Notes under the pieces: model-generated | The model's database searches: none | The model's input: the letters and a program-made list of their open reading frames with translations, nothing else | What the model was told of the DNA's origin: nothing | In this document: positions 17,573-25,839 of the stretch, one piece after another | Position numbering within the stretch: position 1 is the stretch's first letter | Layout of the letters: each line of letters begins with the position of its first letter | Program-made: the position numbers and the translations under genes | Assembly (NCBI RefSeq): GCF_003347595.2 | Contig: NZ_QCZK02000056.1 | Coordinates: 1 to 40,039, forward strand | Direction: 5' to 3' | Origin: Botryobacter ruber | Lineage (GTDB): Bacteria; Bacteroidota; Bacteroidia; Cytophagales; Hymenobacteraceae | DNA: 40,039 nucleotides

Positions 17573-17582
17573 CTTTTCCTTA

Positions 17583-17610
17583 CTGCAGCAGCCACCATCG
17601 CCTTTGCTCC
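17583..17610 (-). repeat. 28-bp intergenic element, copy 9
   Basis: Full inverted copy: CTGCAGCAGCCACCATCGCC then TTTGCTCC. Close to the copies at 15375 (AAAGG form) and 21063. Confidence 0.85.
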
Positions 17611-17945
17611 TGAACAGCATAAGCATACACTGGGTACTGCTGCACCTTGTTCCCGCAAAGAATATTTTGCTGTCTCCACCCTACCCCAGGCCCTGAACAA
17701 ACTTTTACGCTCCCAGAGTACCCCTCACCCTTTCTGATGTTCCGGCCCGTGCTTTTCATACAGGTACCTGTACCCAGAAGCTGAAACCGGAAAAGAAGCA
17801 GAAGCAACAACCCTATCCCGACGCTGGTGTGGCAGTTGTGTGGTATTTGCACAAAAACCTTTGTGTCTTTAGCTGATAAAATTGTCCTGATAACGTATAA
17901 CAGCCTGCAAAGCGGAAAAAGCAACCGTTTCCGCTCCAACTAAAC

Positions 17946-19400
17946 ATGAAGCATTTTCTCTGCTACCTGCTATTTCTGTTCCTGCTGCATACAACATCCT
18001 ATGCACAGGAACCAACGTTAACCTGGGGACCAGCCATTAACAAAGAACCACGTTTGCTCCAGCACATGCATGTGGTTGGCACCACAACCAACCAAAGCTT
18101 CTATGCCGTCTACCTGGAAGAAGGGCAGGCTACGCTGGAGCGGTACAACGCCCATAACCAGCGGATGTGGGCCACTGCTCTCCTGCCGAAAACACCTGCC
18201 AACCAGCCCGCTACTTTTTACGATGTGGTGCTCCTGCATCAGAAGCTGTACCTGCTGTCTACGTTCAGGGCCAAAGGGACTACCACCGTTTTCGCACAGG
18301 AAATAGCTCCTAACGGGAACTACGAGTCCAACGTGCAGGCGGTCATCAGCACGCAGGGCAACGGCAGGCTGCACATAGCTGTTTCCGATGATAAATCCTT
18401 GCTTCTGACGGCGCTGGCAGAACCTGATCACAACACCATCACCGCAAAGCTGCTCAATGCGGGTCTGCAGCCGCGCTGGTCGCAGCTCGTAACCGGCCAG
18501 AGCAACATTCAGCAATCGCTGCTGCAAAATAATGGCACTGCTTACCTGCTCACAATTGCTCCTGCTGCCGCCCAGAACACATTCCTCCTGCACCGCCTGG
18601 CCCCACAGGATGGGAAACCCGATCAACTCCCGCTGGCACAGGAACAGATCAGGCCTGTGCAGGCAAAAATGGCCTCAACCACAGCACAGGGTCTTGTAGT
18701 TACCGGGTATTATGCCCCTGCTTCGGAACCAGCTGCGCAAGCCCCGGAGCCAAAAGGCACTTTTTTTTACCACTTCGACACTAACCCGAAGCACAAACCC
18801 ATTCTTGCCTACACTCCTTTTAGTCCTGCTTTTCTTAGTGAGTATAAGCGTTACAAACCGGAAACCGAGAAGTTCCAGCGACTGCGAAACCTGCAGCTGC
18901 GGCAGGTGTTACCACTGGCTTCGGGTGGCGTTATTTTAACCGGCGAAGTTGCATATCTCGATCACCAGGGCGGTTCCCGTATTTTTCATAACGATGACAT
19001 TGTGGTCGTGCGGCTGAACAACGATGGAACACCTGCTTATACCACCAGTGCCAATAAACTGCAAAACGCGTCCCACGACAGCAACATGCTGAGTTCTTAC
19101 CTCGCCACTGCCACCGGCGACACGCTGCATCTCCTCTACCTCGATTTTGAGTATAATTATACCGCCGAAAACAGCATTATTATGGCCGGTCCTGGCGCCG
19201 TAAACAAAGAGCCTGTGCTCATTACCATACCTCCTGCAGGCAGGCCGCAACAGGTAACGCCCCTGCACCAAAGCCAGACCGGACGGGCCGCAGGCTTTTA
19301 CCTCCGTCCCGCCTCCGGCTATCGCATTTCAAATAAAGAGTTTATCGTACTTGGCGTTGGCAGGGAGTACTACCGGTATGGCCGCTTAAAACTGGAGTAG
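17946..19400 (+). CDS. Secreted protein of unknown function
   Basis: 484 residues with a Sec signal peptide ending in SYAQ (residues 1-20). The mature protein is a series of short beta-strands with repeated patterns such as FYAVYLEEGQATLERYN, VVRLNNDGTPAY and LLYLDFEYN, which suggests a beta-propeller-like fold. I see no catalytic motif, no sorting domain and no lipobox, so it would be periplasmic. No family recognised. It converges with another unknown secreted protein gene, 47 bp away on the opposite strand. Confidence 0.8.
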   Translation: MKHFLCYLLFLFLLHTTSYAQEPTLTWGPAINKEPRLLQHMHVVGTTTNQSFYAVYLEEGQATLERYNAHNQRMWATALLPKTPANQPATFYDVVLLHQKLYLLSTFRAKGTTTVFAQEIAPNGNYESNVQAVISTQGNGRLHIAVSDDKSLLLTALAEPDHNTITAKLLNAGLQPRWSQLVTGQSNIQQSLLQNNGTAYLLTIAPAAAQNTFLLHRLAPQDGKPDQLPLAQEQIRPVQAKMASTTAQGLVVTGYYAPASEPAAQAPEPKGTFFYHFDTNPKHKPILAYTPFSPAFLSEYKRYKPETEKFQRLRNLQLRQVLPLASGGVILTGEVAYLDHQGGSRIFHNDDIVVVRLNNDGTPAYTTSANKLQNASHDSNMLSSYLATATGDTLHLLYLDFEYNYTAENSIIMAGPGAVNKEPVLITIPPAGRPQQVTPLHQSQTGRAAGFYLRPASGYRISNKEFIVLGVGREYYRYGRLKLE

Positions 19401-19447
19401 CAAGCTTCTCACCCGAAACTCAGGCTCCCTCCACTACAACACCGCCT

Positions 19448-20857
19448 CTACTGAATTCTGCTGCCCGTTACATCCTGCCCATTATGCAGTACTTTGGCCA
19501 GGTGGAAGGTCTGGAAAGTCTGCAGCAGTATTTCCTGCTGGGCTTCGGAACACTCGGGGTGGAAGTAGACAAAATAAGGAAGTGAATTTTTTCCTTTTCG
19601 CAGGTACTGTTTTGGAGCCGCAGCATGCACCACCAGGCCCATCAGTTGTCCGCCCCACATGATTTCCACCGCATTCAGCAGGTACGGATTAGTACGCATG
19701 GTAAATGTTTTCCCCTCCAGGAATCCTTCCAAAGATGCCCACGGATGGTAGACACGGTGCATCGAACGTGTCTCCTGCTGTAAAGGCGAATCGGTATTTG
19801 CATTTACCCTAAAAGAAAATTCGCCTACCTTACCATTCCGCTCGTCTTTCAACCTGAACTTGATGGGTTCGGACCATGTGATCGCACCCAACGCTTTTTT
19901 GTCGGTCAGCACCGTGTTTAATGAATAATGTTCCTCCTGTTCAGGCGAAAACTGAGAATAAAGCTGGAAATGCTTGTGAAGTTTCCCTACTTCGTAGGCA
20001 GGAGGTATACCAACCTGGTACCCTATATCTGTAAACCGTTTCTCCCGGAAACCAAGCAAAATACCATGCCGGTCCGACTGCCGGGAAGCTATTAATGGCC
20101 GGTGCTTTGTGAAGGTCAGCAGCCGGAGAATCCGCATTTTATAAAGGTAATCCCCGTAGTCGTTCGGAGCCACTACTTTGTACGATACCGCCTGGTCTAT
20201 AAAAGCGGCGTAGCCACCGAAGGCCTGCCGTTCAACTGTCATTTCCTGCGCCTCCTTTTCCTGCCCCAGCGCCAGCGCTACACTGCTGCCCACCGCCTCT
20301 GCCAACTTGTCTTCGCTCAGCGGGAAGCCTTCGTACACCGTAGCACCCGCTGCATTCAGTTGGTCCAGGCCAAACGGTATGGCAGGAATGTTTACATGCA
20401 CCTTTCCCTTATTTTTAAACAGCTTTTTGTTATCCTTACCCCGGGCCACCACCTTGGAGAGTATCTGGAAATTATCTTTTTTCCCGCTGAATACATCCAC
20501 AAGTTCAACAGACAGGTCGAGCCGCATATCATATGCCTGCCGGTCTACGTTCTTTTTGGCTTTGTACAAGTCCTGGAAATCGGTCATGACTGCCCTGGGA
20601 TCTTTGGTAGCAGCTACTTTATCGAGGAACATGATTTTCTTCTGCCCGTTCAGGTATGTTACTTCCACAGGCCCGAACCGCTCCTGCAGTTTCTGCTCCA
20701 GCTGTTGCAGGAACAAGGCTTCGTTCTCTGGCTTACTGAAAGGATTAACCGCTACCTCTGCATAGCTGTTATCGATCCGGATAGACTGTATCAGTACTCT
20801 TTTCTGAGCAAAAGCAGTTACTGAAAAAAACACGAGTACTAATGTAAATAAACGCAT
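19448..20857 (-). CDS. Secreted protein of unknown function
   Basis: 469 residues with a Sec signal peptide (ends AFAQ, residue 18). The N-terminal third (LIQSIRIDNSYAEVAVNPFSKPENEALFLQQLEQKLQERFG) reads as an alpha/beta domain; the rest is mixed. A mid-region FGLDQLNAAGATVYEGFP precedes strand-rich sequence, and the C-terminus has a HPECSEAQQEILLQTFQTFHL segment. No catalytic motif, lipobox or transmembrane helix is visible. I do not recognise the family. It may share a locus function with the convergent unknown secreted protein, but nothing in sequence proves this. Confidence 0.8.
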   Translation of the reverse strand: MRLFTLVLVFFSVTAFAQKRVLIQSIRIDNSYAEVAVNPFSKPENEALFLQQLEQKLQERFGPVEVTYLNGQKKIMFLDKVAATKDPRAVMTDFQDLYKAKKNVDRQAYDMRLDLSVELVDVFSGKKDNFQILSKVVARGKDNKKLFKNKGKVHVNIPAIPFGLDQLNAAGATVYEGFPLSEDKLAEAVGSSVALALGQEKEAQEMTVERQAFGGYAAFIDQAVSYKVVAPNDYGDYLYKMRILRLLTFTKHRPLIASRQSDRHGILLGFREKRFTDIGYQVGIPPAYEVGKLHKHFQLYSQFSPEQEEHYSLNTVLTDKKALGAITWSEPIKFRLKDERNGKVGEFSFRVNANTDSPLQQETRSMHRVYHPWASLEGFLEGKTFTMRTNPYLLNAVEIMWGGQLMGLVVHAAAPKQYLRKGKNSLPYFVYFHPECSEAQQEILLQTFQTFHLAKVLHNGQDVTGSRIQ

Positions 20858-21165
20858 CCGCTTACATGCTTTAAGTTTTGAACCAGGAAATAATTGAGAC
20901 TAAAAAACTAAAAATGAGAGGAACAAACCTGGCAGGAATATATAAAAAGCATATCCTTTCAGATTTATACTTATTAATAAAATATTACTCAACATTCATA
21001 CCAGTTGTGCTACAGCTGCTGCCTATTTTTTTAGGAGAGGGAGGCGCGTCTGCCTGTAAGCAACAGCAGCGGGAATGGTGGCTGGTGCAGCAGCTATCGG
21101 GAAGTAAAAAAAGGAGCCTGAGCAGCACAAGAGGCCGCTAACAGGGCTGTTCAGCATTATTAGAG
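20858..21165. other. Gap with one intergenic element
   Basis: 308 bp upstream of the 19448-20857 gene, holding its promoter (not clearly resolved) and one 28-bp element. A plus-strand ORF of 87 residues (20878-21141) reads straight through the element and is not believed. Confidence 0.55.
21063..21090 (+). repeat. 28-bp intergenic element, copy 10
   Basis: AGCAGCGGGAATGGTGGC then TGGTGCAG; nearly the same right half as the copy at 33149. Confidence 0.85.
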
Positions 21166-21948
21166 CTACAGGGAAGGAAGGTCACTCACTTTTATATCCT
21201 CGATTTTTGTTTCGGATACTTTGTCTAATTTACCAGCCTCGAAAGCGTAATCAAGACGCGCCGGGGAGATGCGCCGTTTGGTTGTATAGTAATTGTAATC
21301 CTGGAAACGGATACCGCCTACCTCGCGCGGATTTACAGCTTGGGCAAAGCGGTTGCCCTTGCCATCGTTGCGGGGCGAATAAACCAGGTAATCCAGGGTA
21401 TGGTGCTGCCGGTGAATCCAGAGCAGGAAGCTTCCCGCCGGGTGCGAAACACGTTTCCCGCTACGGGCCGGAAACGTAATCCGGACCTTGTGATAGGGCT
21501 GGCCGTGCAGCCTTACATTTCCGATGTATTTCTGCTGCATGTCGGCATCCTGTAAAACATAGGGCAGCATCACCAAAAACACCACCGACCTGATAGAGTC
21601 GCTGTAAGCCTGCACCTCGTCCTGCCCGAGCGGCACCTCCTGATCGTTAATGGTCCGGGTAAAGCTGTTGCCCGTCAGCACATCGTAAACCCGTTCGCCA
21701 TTCCCGTTCCGGAACGTGCGGCTGTACAGGGAGGCATCGCCATCGCGAAGCACACGGTAAAGCACGTTCTCCTGTCGAAATGAGACTACACCCGCATCCA
21801 ATTGCTCCCAGCCATGCGCCGATATGGCCTCCTCCATCACCTGCTCCACCTCCGGCTTCTCCGACCAGCAACCGGCAAAAAAAATTGTAACAAAAAGTAA
21901 ACAAAGCAGGCTAAGCTTCGGGTGTAGCTTTACGGGCTGATGCAGCAT
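21166..21948 (-). CDS. Lipoprotein, DUF6503-like
   Basis: 260 residues. The signal peptide ends in lipobox FAGC (C27). The mature part contains AISAHGWEQLDAGVVSFR, YDVLTGNSFTRTIND and the C-terminal RFQDYNYYTT / KLDKVSETKIEDIKV pattern that resembles the DUF6503 family of Bacteroidota lipoproteins, which have a LolA/LolB-like open barrel and unknown role. This assignment comes from recall of the pattern only. It lies 130 bp beyond the end of the first YceI gene on the same strand but is separated from it by that gene's terminator. Confidence 0.8.
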   Translation of the reverse strand: MLHQPVKLHPKLSLLCLLFVTIFFAGCWSEKPEVEQVMEEAISAHGWEQLDAGVVSFRQENVLYRVLRDGDASLYSRTFRNGNGERVYDVLTGNSFTRTINDQEVPLGQDEVQAYSDSIRSVVFLVMLPYVLQDADMQQKYIGNVRLHGQPYHKVRITFPARSGKRVSHPAGSFLLWIHRQHHTLDYLVYSPRNDGKGNRFAQAVNPREVGGIRFQDYNYYTTKRRISPARLDYAFEAGKLDKVSETKIEDIKVSDLPSL

Positions 21949-22009
21949 CTTCAGTGATAAAAATTTATACTCAAAGATACTTAATTACAGCTTAACAACA
22001 GGAACATCC

Positions 22010-22055
22010 CTTAAAAAGAAAACCGCTCCTGCACCACTTTCGGGCACAGGAGCGG
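22010..22055 (-). terminator. Terminator of the MarR-YceI operon
   Basis: Stem CCGCTCCTG (22023-22031) / CAGGAGCGG (22047-22055), followed on the minus strand by TTTTCTTTTT, 23 bp beyond the YceI stop codon. Confidence 0.85.
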
Positions 22056-22077
22056 AAATCGAAACCAACTTTATTTT

Positions 22078-22746
22078 TTATTTGCGTGCCGTTACATCAA
22101 ACGACACGGTAAATTCGTCGGAAATAGCTTTGTCGCCGAGGTTATCGAAGAAGCTGGTAGAGCCGTAACGCACGTCGTACTTGGAGCGGTCTACGGTTAC
22201 ATCGGCTTTGGCTTTGGCCACTCCATTCTCAACAGAAATAGTAGCCGGGAAATCGACTTTGTTTGTTTTGTCCTTGATGGTCAGGTTGCCTTCCACATTA
22301 TAGTTAGGCGCGCCGGCAGCGGCGCCTGCAATTGGCGTCAGGTTCGTCAGTTCGAACGTAGCGGTAGGGTATTTCTCCACACCAAAGAAATCGTCAGACT
22401 TCAGGTGACCAACCAGTTTGTCGTTGTACTCTTTGTCGGTGAGGTCGGTGTTGGAAATTGTAGCCATGTCCATCACGATCGTGCCGCCGGTTACCTGGCC
22501 ATCTGCTACTTTCAGTTCCCCGCGCTGCACTTCAATTTCGCCGCGGTGCTCTCCGGTTACTTTGGTACCATGCCATTTCACGTCGCTCTGCTCCGGCACT
22601 ACGTTATAGGTCTCGCCTTCGGCAGTAGCAGGCGCTTCGGTAGCAACAGTAGTTTCGGTTGTTTCGGCAGTTTCGGTTGTGCTGTCGCCACAGCCTGCGA
22701 AAACCAGCGCAGCGGCCAGTGATGCTAAAAATGCTGTCTTTTTCAT
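22078..22746 (-). CDS. YceI-family lipoprotein
   Basis: 222 residues. The signal peptide ends in lipobox FAGC (C19), followed by a Thr/Glu/Ala-rich tether of about 25 residues. The YceI lipocalin-like domain spans about 45-220, with the family signatures SDVKWHGTKVTGEH, FFGVEKYPTATFE and YDVRYGSTSFF. YceI proteins bind isoprenoid lipids such as polyprenols or quinone-like molecules in a barrel. Here the lipid anchor puts the carrier on a membrane, unlike its two soluble paralogues nearby. It sits 27 bp downstream of a MarR gene in one operon and is closed by a terminator. Confidence 0.93.
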   Translation of the reverse strand: MKKTAFLASLAAALVFAGCGDSTTETAETTETTVATEAPATAEGETYNVVPEQSDVKWHGTKVTGEHRGEIEVQRGELKVADGQVTGGTIVMDMATISNTDLTDKEYNDKLVGHLKSDDFFGVEKYPTATFELTNLTPIAGAAAGAPNYNVEGNLTIKDKTNKVDFPATISVENGVAKAKADVTVDRSKYDVRYGSTSFFDNLGDKAISDEFTVSFDVTARK

Positions 22747-22773
22747 AATCAGATTACGTTTATAGGATTGAAA

Positions 22774-23229
22774 TTAATTGTTTGCTCTTATCTTATCCAG
22801 CAGCCCGTTCAGTTGCTGCGCTTCCTGTTCGGTCAGGTTCTTCACGCCTGTGCCTGTACCTCCTTCACACATATCCATCTCCTGCAGCAGGTCCAGCCCT
22901 TTTTGCGTGATCAGCACGTCTACGGTGCGCCTGTCGTTGGGGCATTGCTTGCGGGTTACCAATTCCTTGGCCTCCAGCTTGTCTACAATACGCGAGGCGT
23001 TGGAGGTTTTGTCCAGCATCCGCTCAATGAGCAGGCTTACCGTAACCGGCTTCGGGTGCTGGCCCCGGAGTATCCGGAGAATGTTGAACTGCGGCAGCGT
23101 CAGCCCGAACGGCTTAAACAGCTTGTGCTGCGCCATCTGCAGCCAACCCGAGGTATAAAGCAGGTTGATGTAGGCTTTCTGGTACTCACTTTTAAAGTGC
23201 TGCTGTTTTATTTCTTCTTCTATTTTCAT
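22774..23229 (-). CDS. MarR-family transcriptional regulator
   Basis: 151 residues with the MarR winged helix-turn-helix at about 40-115 (LTLPQFNILRILRG, SLLIERMLDKTSNASRIVDKLEAK, and the wing KQCPNDRRTVDVLIT). N- and C-terminal helices should form the dimer. It is the first gene of an operon with the YceI lipoprotein. A TGTACA-N9-TGTACA dyad lies in its own promoter (23264-23284), and a nearly identical one is in the promoter of the middle YceI gene, so it probably represses itself and that gene and is released by a lipophilic or phenolic ligand. About 70 percent of the residues match the second MarR at 25173. Confidence 0.93.
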   Translation of the reverse strand: MKIEEEIKQQHFKSEYQKAYINLLYTSGWLQMAQHKLFKPFGLTLPQFNILRILRGQHPKPVTVSLLIERMLDKTSNASRIVDKLEAKELVTRKQCPNDRRTVDVLITQKGLDLLQEMDMCEGGTGTGVKNLTEQEAQQLNGLLDKIRANN

Positions 23230-23254
23230 GGTAAGCTGTACTTCGCATGAAGTT

Positions 23255-23286
23255 CAAATTTTATGTACATACATATACTGTACAAA
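23255..23286 (-). promoter_or_regulatory. Promoter with MarR operator (TGTACA-N9-TGTACA)
   Basis: On the minus strand TTTG (23283-23286), 20 bp, then AAAATTTG (23255-23262), one base off the -7 consensus. The spacer contains TGTACA at 23264-23269; a second TGTACA at 23279-23284 overlaps the -33 box. A protein bound here would block RNA polymerase. Confidence 0.75.
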
Positions 23287-23422
23287 CATTTAACCTGGAA
23301 AGTTTCAACGCAGCTGCAATAAAGCAGCAACTAAATTACAAAACTACTGTTTCAGCGCTTTTCAGACAGCTTTTACGCAGAATTGCTGCCATTTAGCCCA
23401 ACTGTGGTTCTAAAAAACCTTT

Positions 23423-23450
23423 CTGCTCCTGCCACCATAGCCACTGCTCC
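23423..23450 (-). repeat. 28-bp intergenic element, copy 11
   Basis: Full inverted copy, CTGCTCCTGCCACCATAGCC then ACTGCTCC, with an AAAGGTTTTTTAG flank shared with the copy at 25730. Confidence 0.85.
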
Positions 23451-23474
23451 TGCTGTTGGCGCCTGCATACTTCC

Positions 23475-23516
23475 AAAATAAAAACCGCCCCGGCTCAACT
23501 AAGGGAGCCGGAGCGG
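23475..23516 (-). terminator. Terminator of the middle YceI gene
   Basis: 12-bp arms CCGCCCCGGCTC (23485-23496) and GAGCCGGAGCGG (23505-23516) with one mismatch, then TTTTTATTTT on the minus strand. Confidence 0.87.
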
Positions 23517-23543
23517 AATTAGAAAAAGCAGGAAAAGTAAAGC

Positions 23544-24206
23544 TTACTGTTTCGCAGAAACGTTCAGCGAAATAGTAAAATTGTCGTCGATGGCTTTGTC
23601 GCCTAAACTATCGAAGAAGCTGGTAGAGCCATAACGAATGTCGTACTGGGCACGGTTTACGGTTACATCGGCTTTAGCGGTTGTCACGCCATTTTTAACC
23701 GTGATGGTAGCCGGAAACTCAATCGGCTTGGTAATGCCTTTGATGGTCAGGTTGCCTTTTACGTTGTAGTTTGGCTTACCGGCAGCTGCATTTTTCACAG
23801 GAGCCAGGCTGTTGATTTTAAAGGTAGCCGTAGGGTATTTGTCCACGCTGAAGAAATCATCGTTCTTCAGGTGCGCGATCAGTTTCCCGTTGTATTCTTT
23901 ATCGGTGATGTCGGTGCAGGTGATGGAGTTCATATCGATTACGAATGTACCACCGGTTGGCTTGCCATTGCTTACCAGGACCTGGCCTTCTTTTAAGCTG
24001 ATCGTACCCATGTGCTCGCCGGTTACTTTGGTGGCATGCCACTTCACTTCGCTCTTGGTCGTTTCCACTTTATAAGCTGCTGCTTTGGCAGGTGCTGCCA
24101 CTTCTGTCGTTACGGCAGCTTTACCGGCATTGGCGTTTTTGTTGCCTGTGAACGCTGAGAATACAAGCGTTGCGGCAAGAGATGCTAAAATTGCGGTCTT
24201 CTTCAT
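23544..24206 (-). CDS. YceI-family periplasmic protein
   Basis: 220 residues from ATG at 24206 (MKKTAILASLAAT). The reading frame stays open to 24266, but that lies upstream of the promoter's -7 box and cannot be translated from it. A Sec signal peptide without lipobox cysteine, then a YceI domain (about 45-218) with SEVKWHATKVTGEH, FFSVDKYPTATF and YDIRYGSTSFF. It should be a soluble periplasmic lipid carrier. It is a single gene between two MarR-YceI pairs, with its own operator-containing promoter and terminator; the dyad links its control to the MarR protein at 22774. Confidence 0.93.
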   Translation of the reverse strand: MKKTAILASLAATLVFSAFTGNKNANAGKAAVTTEVAAPAKAAAYKVETTKSEVKWHATKVTGEHMGTISLKEGQVLVSNGKPTGGTFVIDMNSITCTDITDKEYNGKLIAHLKNDDFFSVDKYPTATFKINSLAPVKNAAAGKPNYNVKGNLTIKGITKPIEFPATITVKNGVTTAKADVTVNRAQYDIRYGSTSFFDSLGDKAIDDNFTISLNVSAKQ

Positions 24207-24247
24207 TTTAATTGTGTTTTGGTTGTGTTTTGTTCTGAATGATGTTG

Positions 24248-24278
24248 CAAATATATGTACATACATTTAATGTACAAA
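24248..24278 (-). promoter_or_regulatory. Promoter with MarR operator upstream of the middle YceI gene
   Basis: On the minus strand TTTG (24275-24278), exactly 19 bp, then a perfect TATATTTG (24248-24255). TGTACA boxes at 24256-24261 and 24271-24276 fill the spacer and overlap the -33 box. Over 26 bp it differs at only three positions from the operator at 23263. Leader about 35 nt. Confidence 0.85.
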
Positions 24279-24395
24279 CACATCACAAGAAATAAAGTTC
24301 ACTCCTGTCATAAAAATATGACGGTCAACTACTTTAATTTCATCATAGCCATCACAAAACACCTTCCAGCAGCAGGAATCGGGGAGGTGTAGCAC

Positions 24396-24428
24396 AAAAA
24401 AAGCTCCGTGCCTCTGCAGACACGGAGC
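24396..24428 (-). terminator. Terminator of the second MarR-YceI operon
   Basis: Perfect 8-bp stem GCTCCGTG (24403-24410) / CACGGAGC (24421-24428) followed on the minus strand by a T7 run. Confidence 0.88.
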
Positions 24429-24489
24429 CTAAATTTATTTTGTCCAGGTTATTACCTCAGCTGGTAACCGGGTACCTGGCGCCGCTTGC

Positions 24490-25140
24490 TTATAGTGCAG
24501 CAGCCTGCTGCGCCACCACGTTCAGCGAAACCGTAAACTCATCGTAAATGGCCTTGTCGCCCAGGTTTTCGAAGAAGCTGCTGGAGCGGTAGCGGATATC
24601 ATACTTGGTGCGGTCTACGGTTACATCGCCTTTCGCAGTAGCTACACCGTCTTTCACCGTGATAAGTGCCGGAAACGTAACAGGTTGGGTAATGCCTTTA
24701 ATGGTCAGGTCGCCCACTACGGTGTAGTTCGGAGTACCGGCAGCTGCTTTTGCGATGGGTTTCAGGCTGGTGATTTTAAAGGCGGCAGTCGGATGCTTGT
24801 CAACACCAAAAAAATCATCGTTCTTTAAATGGGCTCCTACCCTGCCGTTGTCTGTACAAACCAGCGAAGGCATATCGATCACAAAAGAGCCACCTGTTGG
24901 TTTGCTGCCGCTTACCAGGATCTGGCCTTCGCGCAGGTTAATGGTGCCGTAGTGCTCGCCTGTTATTTTCTTTGCATTCCACTTCAGCTCGCTCTTTTCG
25001 ACTACTACCGCATATGACTTTGCTTTTGCAGCAACAGCCACCGCTGCAGTACCATCAGGGGCGGGTGTATGTTTGCTACCCGTAAATGCTGAAAACACAA
25101 GCACAGCGGCCAGCGAGGCAAGAATCAGATTCCTTTTCAT
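24490..25140 (-). CDS. YceI-family periplasmic protein
   Basis: 216 residues, Sec signal peptide (MKRNLILASLAAVLVFSAFTG), no lipobox, YceI domain at about 40-210 with SELKWNAKKITGEH, FFGVDKHPTAAF and YDIRYRSSSFF. Closest to the middle YceI gene, with a deletion of several residues in the segment before AHLKNDDFFGV (the TDKEYN part is replaced by a short DNGRVG). Second gene of an operon, 32 bp after a MarR gene, closed by the terminator at 24396. Likely a soluble carrier of a lipophilic molecule. Confidence 0.92.
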   Translation of the reverse strand: MKRNLILASLAAVLVFSAFTGSKHTPAPDGTAAVAVAAKAKSYAVVVEKSELKWNAKKITGEHYGTINLREGQILVSGSKPTGGSFVIDMPSLVCTDNGRVGAHLKNDDFFGVDKHPTAAFKITSLKPIAKAAAGTPNYTVVGDLTIKGITQPVTFPALITVKDGVATAKGDVTVDRTKYDIRYRSSSFFENLGDKAIYDEFTVSLNVVAQQAAAL

Positions 25141-25172
25141 TTCCTGTTATATTGCTAAGTTTATTAAGTTTT

Positions 25173-25622
25173 TCAGTCCCTGATTTTATCCAGCAGCCTG
25201 TTCAGCTCCAGTGCTTCCGCTTCGGTCAGGTTGGTGAGCCCAGCGCCTTTGCCCTCGTCGTAGCTGTCCATCTCCTTCAGCAGGTCCAGCCCTTTCTGGG
25301 TAATCAGCACATCAACGGTGCGCCTGTCGGTAGAACACTGCTTGCGCGTTACCAGCTCCTTGGCCTCCAGCTTATCCACGATGCGCGAGGCGTTGGAGGT
25401 TTTATCCAGCATGCGCTCAATAAGCAGGCTGATAGTTGCCGGTTTCGGGTGCTGCCCCCTCAGAATCCGGAGGATGTTGTACTGGGGCAGCGTTAGCCCA
25501 AAAGGCTTAAACAAGGCACTCTGCTTCAGTTGCAGCCAACCCGATGTATAAAACAGGTTGATGAGTGCCTTCTGGTATTCGTTTTTAAATACAGGTTGCT
25601 TTATTTCGTCTTCAAGCTTCAT
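25173..25622 (-). CDS. MarR-family transcriptional regulator (second copy)
   Basis: 149 residues, strongly similar to the MarR protein at 22774 along its whole length, including the recognition helix region (LLIERMLDKTSNASRIVDKLEAKELVTRKQC is shared in full). The wing differs by one residue (STDRR against NDRR). The C-terminus differs (EGKGAGLTNLTEAEALELNRLLDKIRD). Its own upstream region has no TGTACA dyad, so despite the near-identical reading head it is not obviously autoregulated by the same site; cross-control by the paralogue on shared operators is plausible. It heads the operon with the third YceI gene. Confidence 0.92.
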   Translation of the reverse strand: MKLEDEIKQPVFKNEYQKALINLFYTSGWLQLKQSALFKPFGLTLPQYNILRILRGQHPKPATISLLIERMLDKTSNASRIVDKLEAKELVTRKQCSTDRRTVDVLITQKGLDLLKEMDSYDEGKGAGLTNLTEAEALELNRLLDKIRD

Positions 25623-25729
25623 ACATTGAGATCGGTATGATGGTATTTGTGGTAAAAGGTTTAATCGTATTCCTGTAAAAAATGGTTTAAGTTAAGTCCC
25701 GGGACTGAAATTCCCGTCTAAAAAGCTTT

Positions 25730-25760
25730 CTGCTGCTGCCACCACACCCTTTGCTGCTGT
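25730..25760 (-). repeat. 28-bp intergenic element, 31-bp variant, copy 12
   Basis: Inverted copy that agrees with the copy at 7304-7334 at about 29 of 31 positions, including the AAAGGGTG insertion. Its AAAGCTTTTTAG flank resembles that of the copy at 23423. Confidence 0.85.
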
Positions 25761-25839
25761 TGCTACCCGGTTCTTGCCTTAGCGGAGGCAGCAAAACCGG
25801 TGCAGGAGCAACCAGCGCGGCCGTAGCGGATGCCGGCGT

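Larger units (their letters stand above)
17390..17945. other. Gap between acetyltransferase and unknown secreted protein genes
   Basis: 556 bp holding the terminator (17471-17525), an ACTTTACTTA tandem tract, one copy of the 28-bp element, and presumably the promoter of the following gene. A minus-strand ORF of 119 residues (17580-17939) begins inside the repeat and has no recognisable features. Confidence 0.6.
23230..23543. other. Regulatory gap upstream of the MarR-YceI operon
   Basis: Holds the MarR promoter and operator (23255-23286), AT-rich DNA, one 28-bp element and the terminator of the next YceI gene. No gene. Confidence 0.7.

Noticed and set aside
17580..17939. 119-residue minus-strand ORF
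   Set aside because: Its C-terminus reads through a repeat copy and it has no domain-like pattern.
20878..21141. 87-residue plus-strand ORF
   Set aside because: Its second half is the translated 28-bp element and flanks; the N-terminus is AT-rich intergenic sequence.
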